64,000 nucleotides of DNA from Scybalosoma faecavium. GTDB taxonomy: Bacteria > Bacillota > Clostridia > Christensenellales > Christensenellaceae. The notes under the pieces are model-generated. The model was not told where the DNA came from, made no database searches, and worked only from the letters and a program-made list of their open reading frames with translations. Both the position numbers and the translations under genes were made by a program. The stretch is taken from assembly GCA_018716135.1 (NCBI GenBank), contig DVKG01000004.1, positions 36,958 through 100,957 on the forward strand, written 5' to 3'. Below, in pieces: positions 44,932 through 53,376 of this stretch (position 1 is the stretch's first letter; every line of letters begins with the position of its first letter).

Positions 44932-44989
44932 AATACGTGTTTGGAGATATTGAAATAATTACAAGTTCATATGGAAGGGGATATTTTAC

Positions 44990-45841
44990 ATGTATCGTAT
45001 TGTAGAAAAGAGAGTCCTGAATCCGCAGGTCACTCTTATGAAAATCGACGCTCCGGCTATCGCAAAAAAAGCGCAGCCCGGTCAGTTTATCATACTGCGC
45101 GTGGATGAACACGGAGAGCGCATTCCGCTGACTATTTCCGGTTATGACCGCGAAGAAGGCACAGTAACTATTATATTCCAGATAGTCGGAAAGACGACGT
45201 CTGTGCTCAACGAGATGGAGCAGGGTCAGTCTATCAGCGACTTTGTAGGTCCTCTCGGCGTGCCGACCCACTCGGACGACAGCGTAAAGCGCGTAGCGGT
45301 TATCGGCGGCGGCCTGGGCACGGCTATTGCATATCCTCAGGCAAAGCACCTTTTCGAGCAGGGTAAGCATGTAGATTCTATAGTCGGTTTTAAAAACAAA
45401 GACCTCATCATCCTCGAGGATGAGATGCGTGCATGTTCTACAGAACTGATAGTAGGTACGGACGACGGCTCCAATGGTACGAAGGGCTTCGTAACAGATC
45501 TGCTCAAGGAGAGAATCGAATCGGGAATTAAATACGATCTCGTAATCGCCATTGGTCCGCTCGTAATGATGAAGTTTGTATGCCAGCTTACAGAAAAATA
45601 CGGCATTAAGACAATCGTCAGCATGAACCCCATTATGATAGACGGCACCGGCATGTGCGGCTGCTGCAGATTGACAGTGGGCGGCGAGACAAAGTTTGCA
45701 TGTGTTGACGGCCCTGACTTCGACGGTCATCTCGTAGATTTCGACGAGGCTATCCGCCGTTCTCAGACGTACAAGCCCATGGAGCAGGAGAGCCTGGAGC
45801 AGCATAAGTGCAGATTGACAGGCACGGTAAGATCGAAGTAA
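44990..45841 (+). CDS. nfnA: NfnA: ferredoxin-NADP+ reductase subunit alpha
   Basis: A 283-residue FAD- and NAD-binding protein of the DHODB/sulfide dehydrogenase family, with ISGYDREEG near 60, a GGGLGTAIA nucleotide loop near 105 and the 2Fe-2S site GTGMCGCCRLTVGG...FAC near 220-237. With NfnB it forms the electron-bifurcating transhydrogenase linking NADH, NADPH and ferredoxin. The next gene follows after 13 bases. Confidence 0.9.
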   Translation: MYRIVEKRVLNPQVTLMKIDAPAIAKKAQPGQFIILRVDEHGERIPLTISGYDREEGTVTIIFQIVGKTTSVLNEMEQGQSISDFVGPLGVPTHSDDSVKRVAVIGGGLGTAIAYPQAKHLFEQGKHVDSIVGFKNKDLIILEDEMRACSTELIVGTDDGSNGTKGFVTDLLKERIESGIKYDLVIAIGPLVMMKFVCQLTEKYGIKTIVSMNPIMIDGTGMCGCCRLTVGGETKFACVDGPDFDGHLVDFDEAIRRSQTYKPMEQESLEQHKCRLTGTVRSK

Positions 45842-45854
45842 GGGGGTTATCACA

Positions 45855-47252
45855 ATGGCTGTAAAGAGAAATATGTGCTTAGAGAAAGTAGCAATGCCCG
45901 AGCGCGACCCCAAGGAGCGCGCTACCAACTTTGAAGAAGTTGCAATGGGTTATACCGCTGAGATGGCTTTGGAAGAGGCGCAGCGCTGCTTGCAGTGCAA
46001 GAATGCGCCCTGCGTATCAGGATGCCCTGTAAACGTAAAGATACCTGATTTCATCGGTTTGGTTCAGGAAGGCAAGTTCATCGAAGCATACGATAAAATT
46101 AAAGAGACAAACGGTCTGCCCGCGATATGCGGCCGCGTGTGCCCGCAGGAGTCTCAGTGCGAAGGTAAATGCGTCCGCGGCAAGAAGGGAATGCCCGTAG
46201 GTATCGGCCGTTTGGAGCGCTTCTGTGCTGACAATGCTATGAAGGAAGGCTATAAGAACGTACCTCAGATTACGAAGAAGGGCAAAAAGGTTGCTGTAGT
46301 AGGCTCCGGCCCCGCAGGTCTTTCCTGCTCCTCCGACCTCGCTAAGGCAGGCTATGATGTAACGATTTTCGAGGCGTTTCATGTAACAGGCGGCGTTCTT
46401 CAGTATGGAATACCGCAGTTCCGTCTGCCCAAAGAGCTGGTTAACGCAGAGGTAGAAGGTCTGCGCGAGATGGGCGTAGAAATTAAGAACAACATGGTTA
46501 TCGGTAAAGTAGATACTCTCGACGAGCTGTTCGAACAGGGCTATGAAGCTGTATTCGTAGGCTCGGGCGCAGGTCTCCCGGTGTTCATGCATATCCCCGG
46601 TGAGAATCTGAACGGCGTGTATTCCGCAAACGAGTATCTGACACGTATAAACCTCATGAAGGCGTATAAATTCCCCGAATATGATACTCCCATGATTAAA
46701 TACAAGAACGTAGCTATCATCGGCGGCGGCAACGTAGCCATGGACGCGGCTCGCTGCGCTAAGCGTATGGGCGCTGAGAATGTATATATCGTATACAGAA
46801 GAGGCGAAGAAGAAATGCCCGCTCGTCTCGAAGAAGTACATCATGCTAAAGAAGAGGGTATCGAATTCCATCTGCTGACAGCTCCGCTCGAGATAATCGG
46901 CGACGAAAAGGGCTGGGTAAAGGGAATGAAAAATATCAAGATGGAACTGGGCGAGCCGGATGAATCCGGCAGACGCCGTCCCGTACAGATACCGGGCAGT
47001 GAGTACATCATGGATGTAGACGCGGTTGTAGTATCCGTAGGTACAACTCCCAACCCGCTTATCAAGAGCACAACTCCCGATCTTGAGACAAACCGCAAGG
47101 GCTGCATCGTTGCAGATGAGCACGGCGCATCTTCCAAGAAGGGCGTATATGCAGGCGGCGACGCTGTCACGGGCGCTGCGACTGTTATTCTGGCTATGGG
47201 CGCGGGCAAGGAAGCCGCTGCGGCTATAGATAAATATCTCTCTGAGAAATAA
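45855..47252 (+). CDS. nfnB: NfnB: glutamate synthase small subunit-like, bifurcating FAD subunit
   Basis: A 465-residue flavoprotein. Two 4Fe-4S clusters are bound by CLQCKNAPCVSGCP near 45 and CGRVCPQESQCEGKC near 91; FAD loop VGSGPAGLSC is near 150 and NADPH loop GGGNVAMDAAR near 290. It resembles GltD, but pairing with NfnA and the absence of a glutamate synthase large subunit indicate the Nfn complex, which balances ferredoxin reduced by PFOR against NADPH. Confidence 0.92.
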   Translation: MAVKRNMCLEKVAMPERDPKERATNFEEVAMGYTAEMALEEAQRCLQCKNAPCVSGCPVNVKIPDFIGLVQEGKFIEAYDKIKETNGLPAICGRVCPQESQCEGKCVRGKKGMPVGIGRLERFCADNAMKEGYKNVPQITKKGKKVAVVGSGPAGLSCSSDLAKAGYDVTIFEAFHVTGGVLQYGIPQFRLPKELVNAEVEGLREMGVEIKNNMVIGKVDTLDELFEQGYEAVFVGSGAGLPVFMHIPGENLNGVYSANEYLTRINLMKAYKFPEYDTPMIKYKNVAIIGGGNVAMDAARCAKRMGAENVYIVYRRGEEEMPARLEEVHHAKEEGIEFHLLTAPLEIIGDEKGWVKGMKNIKMELGEPDESGRRRPVQIPGSEYIMDVDAVVVSVGTTPNPLIKSTTPDLETNRKGCIVADEHGASSKKGVYAGGDAVTGAATVILAMGAGKEAAAAIDKYLSEK

Positions 47253-47278
47253 GATTGCAGCATAGGATTTTAATTTAG

Positions 47279-47309
47279 GCGGTCTGCTGAAAAGCAGATC
47301 GCTTTTGTT
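47279..47309 (+). terminator. Terminator of nfnAB
   Basis: GCGGTCTGCT-GAAA-AGCAGATCGC hairpin, then TTTTGTTT. Confidence 0.85.
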
Positions 47310-47356
47310 TCACGCATATAACATGGAGATGCATAGTATATATCGGAGGTGAAAGT

Positions 47357-47533
47357 ATGGCGCTTTGCGGAATATCTGTTCAGACGGCTATATTGGCTAA
47401 TGTCATAGCAAAAGATATGACGGACGATGAGCTTGAAATGGCGGCGGCTGTTTTTACTCAGCTGGGAGACACTTTGACAACAATAGGTTTAGAGAGGGCC
47501 TGCTGTAAAAACGACCGGAACGATTCACAATAG
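47357..47533 (+). CDS. Small conserved hypothetical protein, DUF6774-like
   Basis: A 58-residue frame with RBS CGGAGGTGAAAGT. The pattern is an N-terminal helix (SVQTAILANVIAK), then DDELEMAAAVFTQLGDTLTTIGLERA and a two-cysteine, charged tail. As I recall, Clostridia carry many small proteins with this LxxLAxxFxQLGDTLxTIxxxRA core, named DUF6774; that name is from memory. No signal peptide. Function unknown. Confidence 0.7.
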   Translation: MALCGISVQTAILANVIAKDMTDDELEMAAAVFTQLGDTLTTIGLERACCKNDRNDSQ

Positions 47534-47688
47534 GATATTGTACGTTTTTTTAAGATGGAAGAGCGGGAAATAAAACGGCGCCCGCCAAGCTCGGGAGAAT
47601 AGAGGGTTTTATTTTAATAGTGATTTAAAGATACTAAAAGTGAGCTACAATATAGCGGGAACTGTTTTTTAAAATTATAATATGGCTG

Positions 47689-47717
47689 TTGCATTTGAGT
47701 TTCATTGCCTGTATAAT
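47689..47717 (+). promoter_or_regulatory. Promoter of the restriction-modification pair
   Basis: TTGCAT (47689-47694), 17 bases, TATAAT (47712-47717), 44 bases before the methylase ATG. Confidence 0.75.
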
Positions 47718-47760
47718 AAAAAATATATAATTACGTGTAGAGAAAGGGGCGATTAGAATA

Positions 47761-48597
47761 ATGAAGAAAAATAAATTGGTTGCCCCGGTGTTAAAATGGG
47801 TAGGTGGTAAACGACAACTGTTAGACACCTTAACGCCGCTATTGCCGAACCGATTTACAACATATTGTGAACCGTTTGTCGGTGGTGGGGCAATGCTGTT
47901 TAATATGCAACCTAATACTGCATATGTAAATGACATAAACAGCGAATTGATTCGAGTGTATAATGTTATACAGAAGGATGTTGAAAATCTTATTTCAACA
48001 TTGTCGGAATTCAAGAATGAGTCCGATTTCTTTTATTCAGTTCGTGATTGGGACAGGGACAGGGCGAAATATACGGAACTTTCGGATGTCCAAAAGGCAG
48101 CAAGAATTTTGTATTTGAATAAAACCTGTTTTAATGGACTGTATCGAGTTAATAATGCGGGAGAATTCAATTCTCCGTTCGGAAATTATAAAAATCCCAA
48201 CATTGTCAATGCACCTGTTTTGCGTGCTGTTAGTTCTTATTTGAATAGTGCTACTATTTATTTAACTTCTAAGGATTATGCGGAAGTATTGAAGAGCTTG
48301 CCCAAAGGTGCGTTTGTATACCTCGACCCGCCATATGATCCGATTTCTGATACATCAAGTTTTACTGGATATTCAAAAGGCGGTTTTTCTCGTGAGGATC
48401 AGATACGTTTGCGGGAGTGTTGTGATGATTTGACAGCAAGGGGTATAAAATTCATGCTTTCTAATTCGTCAACAGAATTCATTAGAGAACAGTATTCTGC
48501 TTATAATATTCTAACAGTACAGGCAAAAAGAGCTATAAATTCCGTTGCAACTAAACGCGGCGATGTTGATGAAGTTGTGGTGAGAAATTATGAGTAA
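47761..48597 (+). CDS. Dam-type (D12 class) adenine-N6 DNA methyltransferase
   Basis: A 278-residue alpha-class adenine methylase. KWVGGKRQLL at residue 10 and PFVGGGAMLF near 40 form the S-adenosylmethionine motif I; YLDPPYDPI near 187 is catalytic motif IV; NKTCFNGLYR lies near 120. The family includes GATC (Dam, DpnII) and GATATC (EcoRV) methylases; specificity cannot be read here. The gene is AT-rich (TTA, ATT, GTT codons), unlike neighbours. It overlaps the nuclease gene by eight bases. Confidence 0.92.
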   Translation: MKKNKLVAPVLKWVGGKRQLLDTLTPLLPNRFTTYCEPFVGGGAMLFNMQPNTAYVNDINSELIRVYNVIQKDVENLISTLSEFKNESDFFYSVRDWDRDRAKYTELSDVQKAARILYLNKTCFNGLYRVNNAGEFNSPFGNYKNPNIVNAPVLRAVSSYLNSATIYLTSKDYAEVLKSLPKGAFVYLDPPYDPISDTSSFTGYSKGGFSREDQIRLRECCDDLTARGIKFMLSNSSTEFIREQYSAYNILTVQAKRAINSVATKRGDVDEVVVRNYE

Positions 48598-49882
48598 AGG
48601 ATCGGTTAGCTTGAATGACATTGCGTGGGAAAGTTTATTTGAGAAATATGATATATTAAATGCAGTAAACTCGCAAGGTTGTTTTGAAATATCGGCAGTT
48701 CAGATTAAAGAATTTCGTGAGCCACGGCTTATGGCAAAATTTGACCATACAATTAATTTGCCTAAAATTTTTTCAGATAATAAACTTGCTATTCTTCCTA
48801 TAACAAGGGGAGACTATGTTATTTCCCACTTTGCTGCATATCATAAATTTGAAACAGATAGTACGCCTGTTATGCAAGTTTCTTTGCCGACATATATTCA
48901 AAGTTTGGATTGCAATAATATTTCCAGTGAGGCGATTGCATTAAATTGTGCGCTTGCAACGGGTATTATGGAAAACTTTTTAGAAGACGATGAACTTGTA
49001 TCAACTGTGTCAGGTCGCATGGGCTCTGGTAAATTTAGTTTTGATATAGAAAGTTCAATCGGGAAAACTGTCCACAATATAACTGTAAACAACTCACAAA
49101 TTGAAATTGACGCCGCCTATGAAGGACGTAAGAGCTTGGCTTTGATTGAAGCAAAGCGAGATTTGTCAGAGGATTTTTTAATAAGGCAGTTATATTACCC
49201 ATATAGGGCTTGGCAAGGTCGGGTTACAAAAATAGTTAGACCTGTTTTCCTTGTCTATTCAAACGGCATTTACAGGTTATATGAATATCAATTTACGGAT
49301 CCGAACAATTATAGTTCTTTGCAACTGATTAAGCAAAAGAATTACTCCATTGAGGACACATCTATTTCTATTATGGATATTCAGAACGTATTAAATGAAG
49401 TGTCTGTTATAGAAGAGCCGGAAATTGCATTTCCACAGGCGGATTCGTTTGAACGAGTTATAAATCTATGTGAATTGTTAAAAGAACAGGAATTAAGTCG
49501 AAATGATGTTACTGAAAAATATGCTTTTGATGTTCGACAAACAAGTTATTATACAGATGCGGCGCGCTATTTAGGCTTGATAGAAAAACAACTAGAAAAC
49601 GGCACACCTATATATCAGTTGACAAGCACGGGAAAGCAGATTTTGAATCTTAGCTTTAAGCAGCGTCAGCTTGCATATTGCATTTTGATTTTATCTCATA
49701 AGGCGTTTGCCGAAACATTGAAAGTGTATTTAGCTAGTGGTGTCATGCCAGCCAGAGACAATATTATACAGATCATGAAAGACTCTAAAGTTTATAACGT
49801 GCAAAAGGATAGTACGTATGGCCGTCGAGCTTCAACAATAAAAAGTTGGATAAATTGGATAATTGAGCTTGTGAACGATTAA
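48590..49882 (+). CDS. Type II restriction endonuclease, PD-(D/E)XK type
   Basis: A 430-residue protein coupled to the Dam-type methylase. Near residues 170-200 the sequence IEIDAAYEGRKSLALIEAKRD fits a PD-(D/E)XK nuclease core (ID...IEAK) followed by an amphipathic helix. The C-terminal third (about 285-430) looks like winged-helix DNA-binding modules (LLKEQELSRNDVTEKY, LTSTGKQILNL). Recognition presumably equals that of the methylase. It is AT-rich and likely transferred with its partner. Confidence 0.75.
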   Translation: MSKGSVSLNDIAWESLFEKYDILNAVNSQGCFEISAVQIKEFREPRLMAKFDHTINLPKIFSDNKLAILPITRGDYVISHFAAYHKFETDSTPVMQVSLPTYIQSLDCNNISSEAIALNCALATGIMENFLEDDELVSTVSGRMGSGKFSFDIESSIGKTVHNITVNNSQIEIDAAYEGRKSLALIEAKRDLSEDFLIRQLYYPYRAWQGRVTKIVRPVFLVYSNGIYRLYEYQFTDPNNYSSLQLIKQKNYSIEDTSISIMDIQNVLNEVSVIEEPEIAFPQADSFERVINLCELLKEQELSRNDVTEKYAFDVRQTSYYTDAARYLGLIEKQLENGTPIYQLTSTGKQILNLSFKQRQLAYCILILSHKAFAETLKVYLASGVMPARDNIIQIMKDSKVYNVQKDSTYGRRASTIKSWINWIIELVND

Positions 49883-50102
49883 ATGTTTAATTTTTCTTAG
49901 TTAAAGAGATCTCATTAGTCTTTCGAAAAAACAGCAATAACAAAAAATTTAAAATTAAGCGGTTACAATGGAAGTGAAGCTACGCGGTTTTATCTGCATT
50001 ATGGGAAGGAAAAACCACTTAGCGATTTTGGATGTCATCGTATGCGTAATGGCGATGTTCGGAATCAGTTCTGATGCAAAGAATGCAGGAGTAAATCATA
50101 TT
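49883..50102. other. AT-rich spacer after the restriction gene
   Basis: No supported gene. A 75-codon frame from 49968 runs through the terminator at 50103 and lacks a ribosome-binding site. Confidence 0.5.
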
Positions 50103-50138
50103 AAAAAACGGGCAGTTTTTAAAACTTGCCCGTTTTTC
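50103..50138 (+). terminator. Intrinsic terminator
   Basis: AAAAAACGGGCAGTTTT and AAAACTTGCCCGTTTTT pair over most of their length, ending in a T-run. It can end the restriction operon; T-rich on both strands. Confidence 0.85.
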
Positions 50139-50242
50139 TTTGACAGCACGGCGTTGCAACGCCCGAAGCAGAAAGCGGTGTCGCTTTTTATTTAAAAATT
50201 TTCTTATTAGTCTGTTGTACAAAGTTTGCTGCGCTCTATCTG

Positions 50243-50271
50243 TTGCGTTTGCGGTGTAAACAATATATTAT
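50243..50271 (+). promoter_or_regulatory. Promoter of the PH-domain gene
   Basis: TTGCGT (50243-50248), 17 bases, TATTAT (50266-50271), about 30 bases before the ATG. Confidence 0.65.
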
Positions 50272-50302
50272 ATAGTTAAATAATATATTAGGAGGAATAC
50301 AT

Positions 50303-50680
50303 ATGATAGATTTTAAAAACCCTACGTATATAAAACTGAAACCTGTAGGAGATAAAAATAAAGACAGGGCTCTGGAAGAAATGCTGGTGCATGGAGAAAG
50401 AATATTTCAGATATTCAAAGGCGTGAGAGATAAAGTAGTTTTTACGAATAAGCGTGTGATAGCGGTGAACGTCCAGGGGGTCACAGGGAAAAAGGTGGAT
50501 TACACTTCTCTTCCGTATGCAAAGGTTCAGGCTTTTTCTGTTGAAACATCGGGAGTTTTTGACTTGGATTGTGAGCTGGAGCTTTGGTTCAGCGGAATAG
50601 GGGGCGTTAAATTTGAATTTGCAGCGGGGTTTGATATAAGAGGCTTCAATGCGATATTAAGCGATTATGTATTGAGATGA
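50303..50680 (+). CDS. Bacterial PH-domain protein
   Basis: A 125-residue protein made of one bacterial pleckstrin-homology domain (bPH_1/YvbH-like). GVRDKVVFTNKRVIAVNVQGVTGKKVDY near 50-75 and the closing FDIRGFNAILSDYVLR are characteristic. There is no signal or membrane segment. Function unknown; these proteins form rings or bind membranes in some species. RBS TTAGGAGGAATACAT. Confidence 0.85.
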   Translation: MIDFKNPTYIKLKPVGDKNKDRALEEMLVHGERIFQIFKGVRDKVVFTNKRVIAVNVQGVTGKKVDYTSLPYAKVQAFSVETSGVFDLDCELELWFSGIGGVKFEFAAGFDIRGFNAILSDYVLR

Positions 50681-50760
50681 AGGCGGCGAAAACAGCATGA
50701 TGTTGTAAATTAACTATATATGCGTTAAAATATGTATTATCAACATCAGGAGGAGACAAT

Positions 50761-52386
50761 GTGGATAACACGCTGAAAAAAAACCGGGTATGCGAGGTGA
50801 CGGCAGAGGATATTACGACAGAGGGCGCGGGAATAGGAAGGATAGACGGCGCGGTGGTTTTTGTCCCCGATTTACTTCCGGGAGAGAGCGCGCGGGTGAA
50901 AATTATAAAAGCAGCTAAAAAATATTTTGTGGCCAGAGTCGAAGAACGGTGGAACACGTCTCCTGCCAGAAGAGAGCCGCCGTGCGCCGTTTTTAAAAGA
51001 TGCGGCGGATGTACCTTGATGCATATGAACTACGAGTCACAGCTGGAATTAAAGCGCAATAGAGTGCAGGAATGCTTGGCGCGCATTGGCGGCGTCAAAA
51101 CGGAAAAATTGTACATAGAGGGAAGTGAAAAGGAGCTTTGCTATAGAGGAAAGGCGGCTCTGCCCGTGCGTGAGCAAAAGGGAGAGGTTTGCATAGGAGG
51201 CTTCGCAGCGCGTTCGCATGAAGTAATAAATACTGCGCGGTGTATGCTTCAGCCTCAAAAAGCGGACGTGCTGATAGAAGCGCTTCGAGAGTGGATGAAG
51301 AAGTATGGCATAAGCGCGTATGACGAGAACAGACACAGAGGCTTTGTGCGCCATATTGTAATCAGAGTTATGAGCGATGGAAAAGCAATGGCGGCTGTAG
51401 TGATAAACGCAGACAGTGTGCCGCATGAAAAAGAGCTTGCAGATATGATGATTTTGGCGGGTGCGGATTGTGTTTTGTTAAATATAAATAAACGCCGCAC
51501 AAACGTGATACTCGGAGAAAATACGAGGACGTTAGCCGGCGAGCCTCGCTTGACGGAACGCATTTGCGGTGTAGAACTCAGAATATCCCTGCATACATTT
51601 TTGCAGGTAAATCATGCGCAGTGTGAAAAGCTGTATGAAAAAGCGGCTGAGTTTCTTGAACCTAAACCTCATGAGACAATAGCAGATTTGTATTGCGGAG
51701 CAGGTTCAATAACTCTTTTTCTCGCGCCGAAATGCAGAAAAATATATGGGATAGAAGTTGTGCCTCAGGCGATAGAAGACGCAAGGTATAATGCCGAGCT
51801 TAACAGAGCAGATAACGTCAGCTTTATATGCGCGGATGCCGGAAAGGGCTTTTCCTGCATTGCTCGGGAAGCAGAATTGGATGCGATAGTAGTAGATCCG
51901 CCCAGAAAGGGTCTGGATTCGGATGTAATCTCTCAGATCGCCGCCTGTGGAGCAAATCGTGTAGTATACGTCTCGTGCGATCCGGCGACTTTGGCGCGTG
52001 ATGTAAAGCTGTTCTCTGAAAAAGGCTTTGTTTTACGACGCGTCGCCGCTGTAGATATGTTTCCGCAGACGACGCATGTCGAGACGGTTGTGCTTTTATC
52101 CAAACTAAAATCGACTCAGCATATTGAAGTTCAGTTGAATATGGATGAGCTGGATTTGACGGCGGCGGAGAGTAAAGCCACTTATGAGGAGATCAAAGCG
52201 TATGTGCTGGAAAAGCACGGCCTGAAAGTGTCCAGCCTGTATATCTCCCAGGTTAAACGGAAGTGCGGGCTGGATGTTGGGCAGAACTATAATCTGTCAA
52301 AGAAAGAAGAGGTGAAAGTGCCACAGTGTCCCCCGGAGAAGGAAACAGCGATTATGGAGGCGTTGAAGCATTTTCAAATGATTTGA
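50761..52386 (+). CDS. rlmD: 23S rRNA (uracil-C5)-methyltransferase RlmD-like with extra C-terminal tail
   Basis: A 541-residue RNA m5U methylase. The TRAM domain (1-60) is followed by 4Fe-4S cysteines (CAVFKRCGGCTL near 74), the SAM motif YCGAGSITLFLA near 313, VDPPRKGLD near 379 and catalytic Cys in VSCDPATLARD near 403. The normal enzyme ends near residue 455; a tail of about 85 residues follows (KVSSLYISQVKRKCGL..., ending PPEKETAIMEALKHFQMI), with ATC/TCC/CGG/GGG codons unlike the preceding body. rlmD (rumA) 3' ends are known insertion sites of conjugative elements, so the tail may come from a mobile element. Start GTG at 50761, RBS CAGGAGGAGACAAT. Confidence 0.9.
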   Translation: MDNTLKKNRVCEVTAEDITTEGAGIGRIDGAVVFVPDLLPGESARVKIIKAAKKYFVARVEERWNTSPARREPPCAVFKRCGGCTLMHMNYESQLELKRNRVQECLARIGGVKTEKLYIEGSEKELCYRGKAALPVREQKGEVCIGGFAARSHEVINTARCMLQPQKADVLIEALREWMKKYGISAYDENRHRGFVRHIVIRVMSDGKAMAAVVINADSVPHEKELADMMILAGADCVLLNINKRRTNVILGENTRTLAGEPRLTERICGVELRISLHTFLQVNHAQCEKLYEKAAEFLEPKPHETIADLYCGAGSITLFLAPKCRKIYGIEVVPQAIEDARYNAELNRADNVSFICADAGKGFSCIAREAELDAIVVDPPRKGLDSDVISQIAACGANRVVYVSCDPATLARDVKLFSEKGFVLRRVAAVDMFPQTTHVETVVLLSKLKSTQHIEVQLNMDELDLTAAESKATYEEIKAYVLEKHGLKVSSLYISQVKRKCGLDVGQNYNLSKKEEVKVPQCPPEKETAIMEALKHFQMI

Positions 52387-52394
52387 TCCGATAA

Positions 52395-52446
52395 AATAGT
52401 CAAGCCTGTTTGCAGTATATAGTGGACAGACTTGACTATTTTTTAT
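52395..52446 (+). terminator. Terminator after rlmD
   Basis: AAATAGTCAAG pairs with CTTGACTATTT across a long loop, then TTTT. Confidence 0.65.
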
Positions 52447-53060
52447 TTGGACAGGTCATTTCTCTAATGCCTGTATATTGACTTTTTTGAGGTCTGATGC
52501 AAAAATGTACCGCCCTTGTGGAGGATCACGCTCCTTCCATTAAATCCGGTATCATGCTTTTCTGTTTCATAATCCTGTCCCGAAACTTTTCCGGGCTGGA
52601 TTTTCTCCTTTTGACCAAAATTTTCCGTCGCAGGGTTTTATTCTAAATCCTCAAAGGTTTCCTGCAGTCGGTCCAGGCGGTCGGCTAGGAAAACGGGCGT
52701 TTTCTTTGCTTGGTTGATGGTATTGCGCCGGCCCTGGATTTGTTCTTGTATAGGTAGTCGTAGGCATTGGCTCTCTCGTCAAATATCCATATATTCTGGA
52801 TGACGTGTTGCTTTCGGCACTTGTTGCTGCACGATTCATAGCGCAGACTTTGTGCCAACAGAAGCTCATCCCTCAATCAGAAAGCCGGTTCATGTAGTAG
52901 ATCGGCAGCAGGAAAAACGAATAATCCACAGATATACATGCTATCATTCCTTTTCTCGTTAAACATCAGTTGTATGTTTAAGATTGTTCTGGATGTCTTA
53001 TATTTACGTAGATTTTTATCAAGAAAAAGAAGAAAATTCTAGCAAACATGAAGAGTAACC
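52447..53060. other. Degenerate accessory DNA at the proposed element edge
   Basis: Two overlapping minus-strand frames (52651-52869 and 52685-52876) and other short pieces are present without ribosome-binding sites or recognisable domains. The composition and broken frames look like decayed mobile-element DNA. No intact gene is supported. Confidence 0.4.
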
Positions 53061-53089
53061 TTGTGCTTTGAGAGGGCTTGTGGTATCCT
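53061..53089 (+). promoter_or_regulatory. Probable promoter of the XRE-TcmP-type III operon
   Basis: TTGTGC (53061-53066), 17 bases, TATCCT (53084-53089), 55 bases before the XRE gene ATG. Confidence 0.5.
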
Positions 53090-53099
53090 AATATTGAGT

Positions 53100-53113
53100 T
53101 TGTATCACTACAA
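53100..53113 (+). promoter_or_regulatory. Candidate XRE operator
   Basis: TTGTA-TCAC-TACAA, a perfect palindrome starting 11 bases after the -10. Its position suits autorepression by the XRE protein encoded next. Confidence 0.4.
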
Positions 53114-53143
53114 GTGCCTGATAACAAAGACAAGGGGACTGCT

Positions 53144-53365
53144 ATGGAAGTTAGTTATAAAAAATTATGGAAAATCCTGATAGATAGAGATATGAAGAAA
53201 AAGGATTTACAGGCGAAGGCCGGTATCAGCTGGGCATCCGTTACCAAGCTGTCTAAAGGTGAAACCGTCAGTTTGGAAGTTCTAATGAAGGTATGCAAAA
53301 CGTTGAATTGCGATATTGGGGACATCATGGAGTTGATTCCTACAGAAGAAGATGCTTTTGAGTGA
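53144..53365 (+). CDS. XRE-family helix-turn-helix regulator
   Basis: A 73-residue single-domain Cro/CI-like repressor (MKKKDLQAKAGISWASVTKLSKGETVSLEVLMKVCKTLNC covers the HTH). The ATG follows AAGGGGACTGCT; a longer frame from a GTG at 53078 crosses the palindrome and is rejected. First gene of a six-gene operon, probably controlling it. Confidence 0.85.
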   Translation: MEVSYKKLWKILIDRDMKKKDLQAKAGISWASVTKLSKGETVSLEVLMKVCKTLNCDIGDIMELIPTEEDAFE

Positions 53366-53376
53366 GGGGTGATGGC

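Noticed and set aside
49968..50195. 75-codon plus-strand frame after the restriction gene
   Set aside because: Runs through a perfect terminator hairpin and has no ribosome-binding site.
52651..52876. Two small minus-strand frames after rlmD
   Set aside because: Overlapping each other, no ribosome-binding sites, no recognisable family; more likely remnants.
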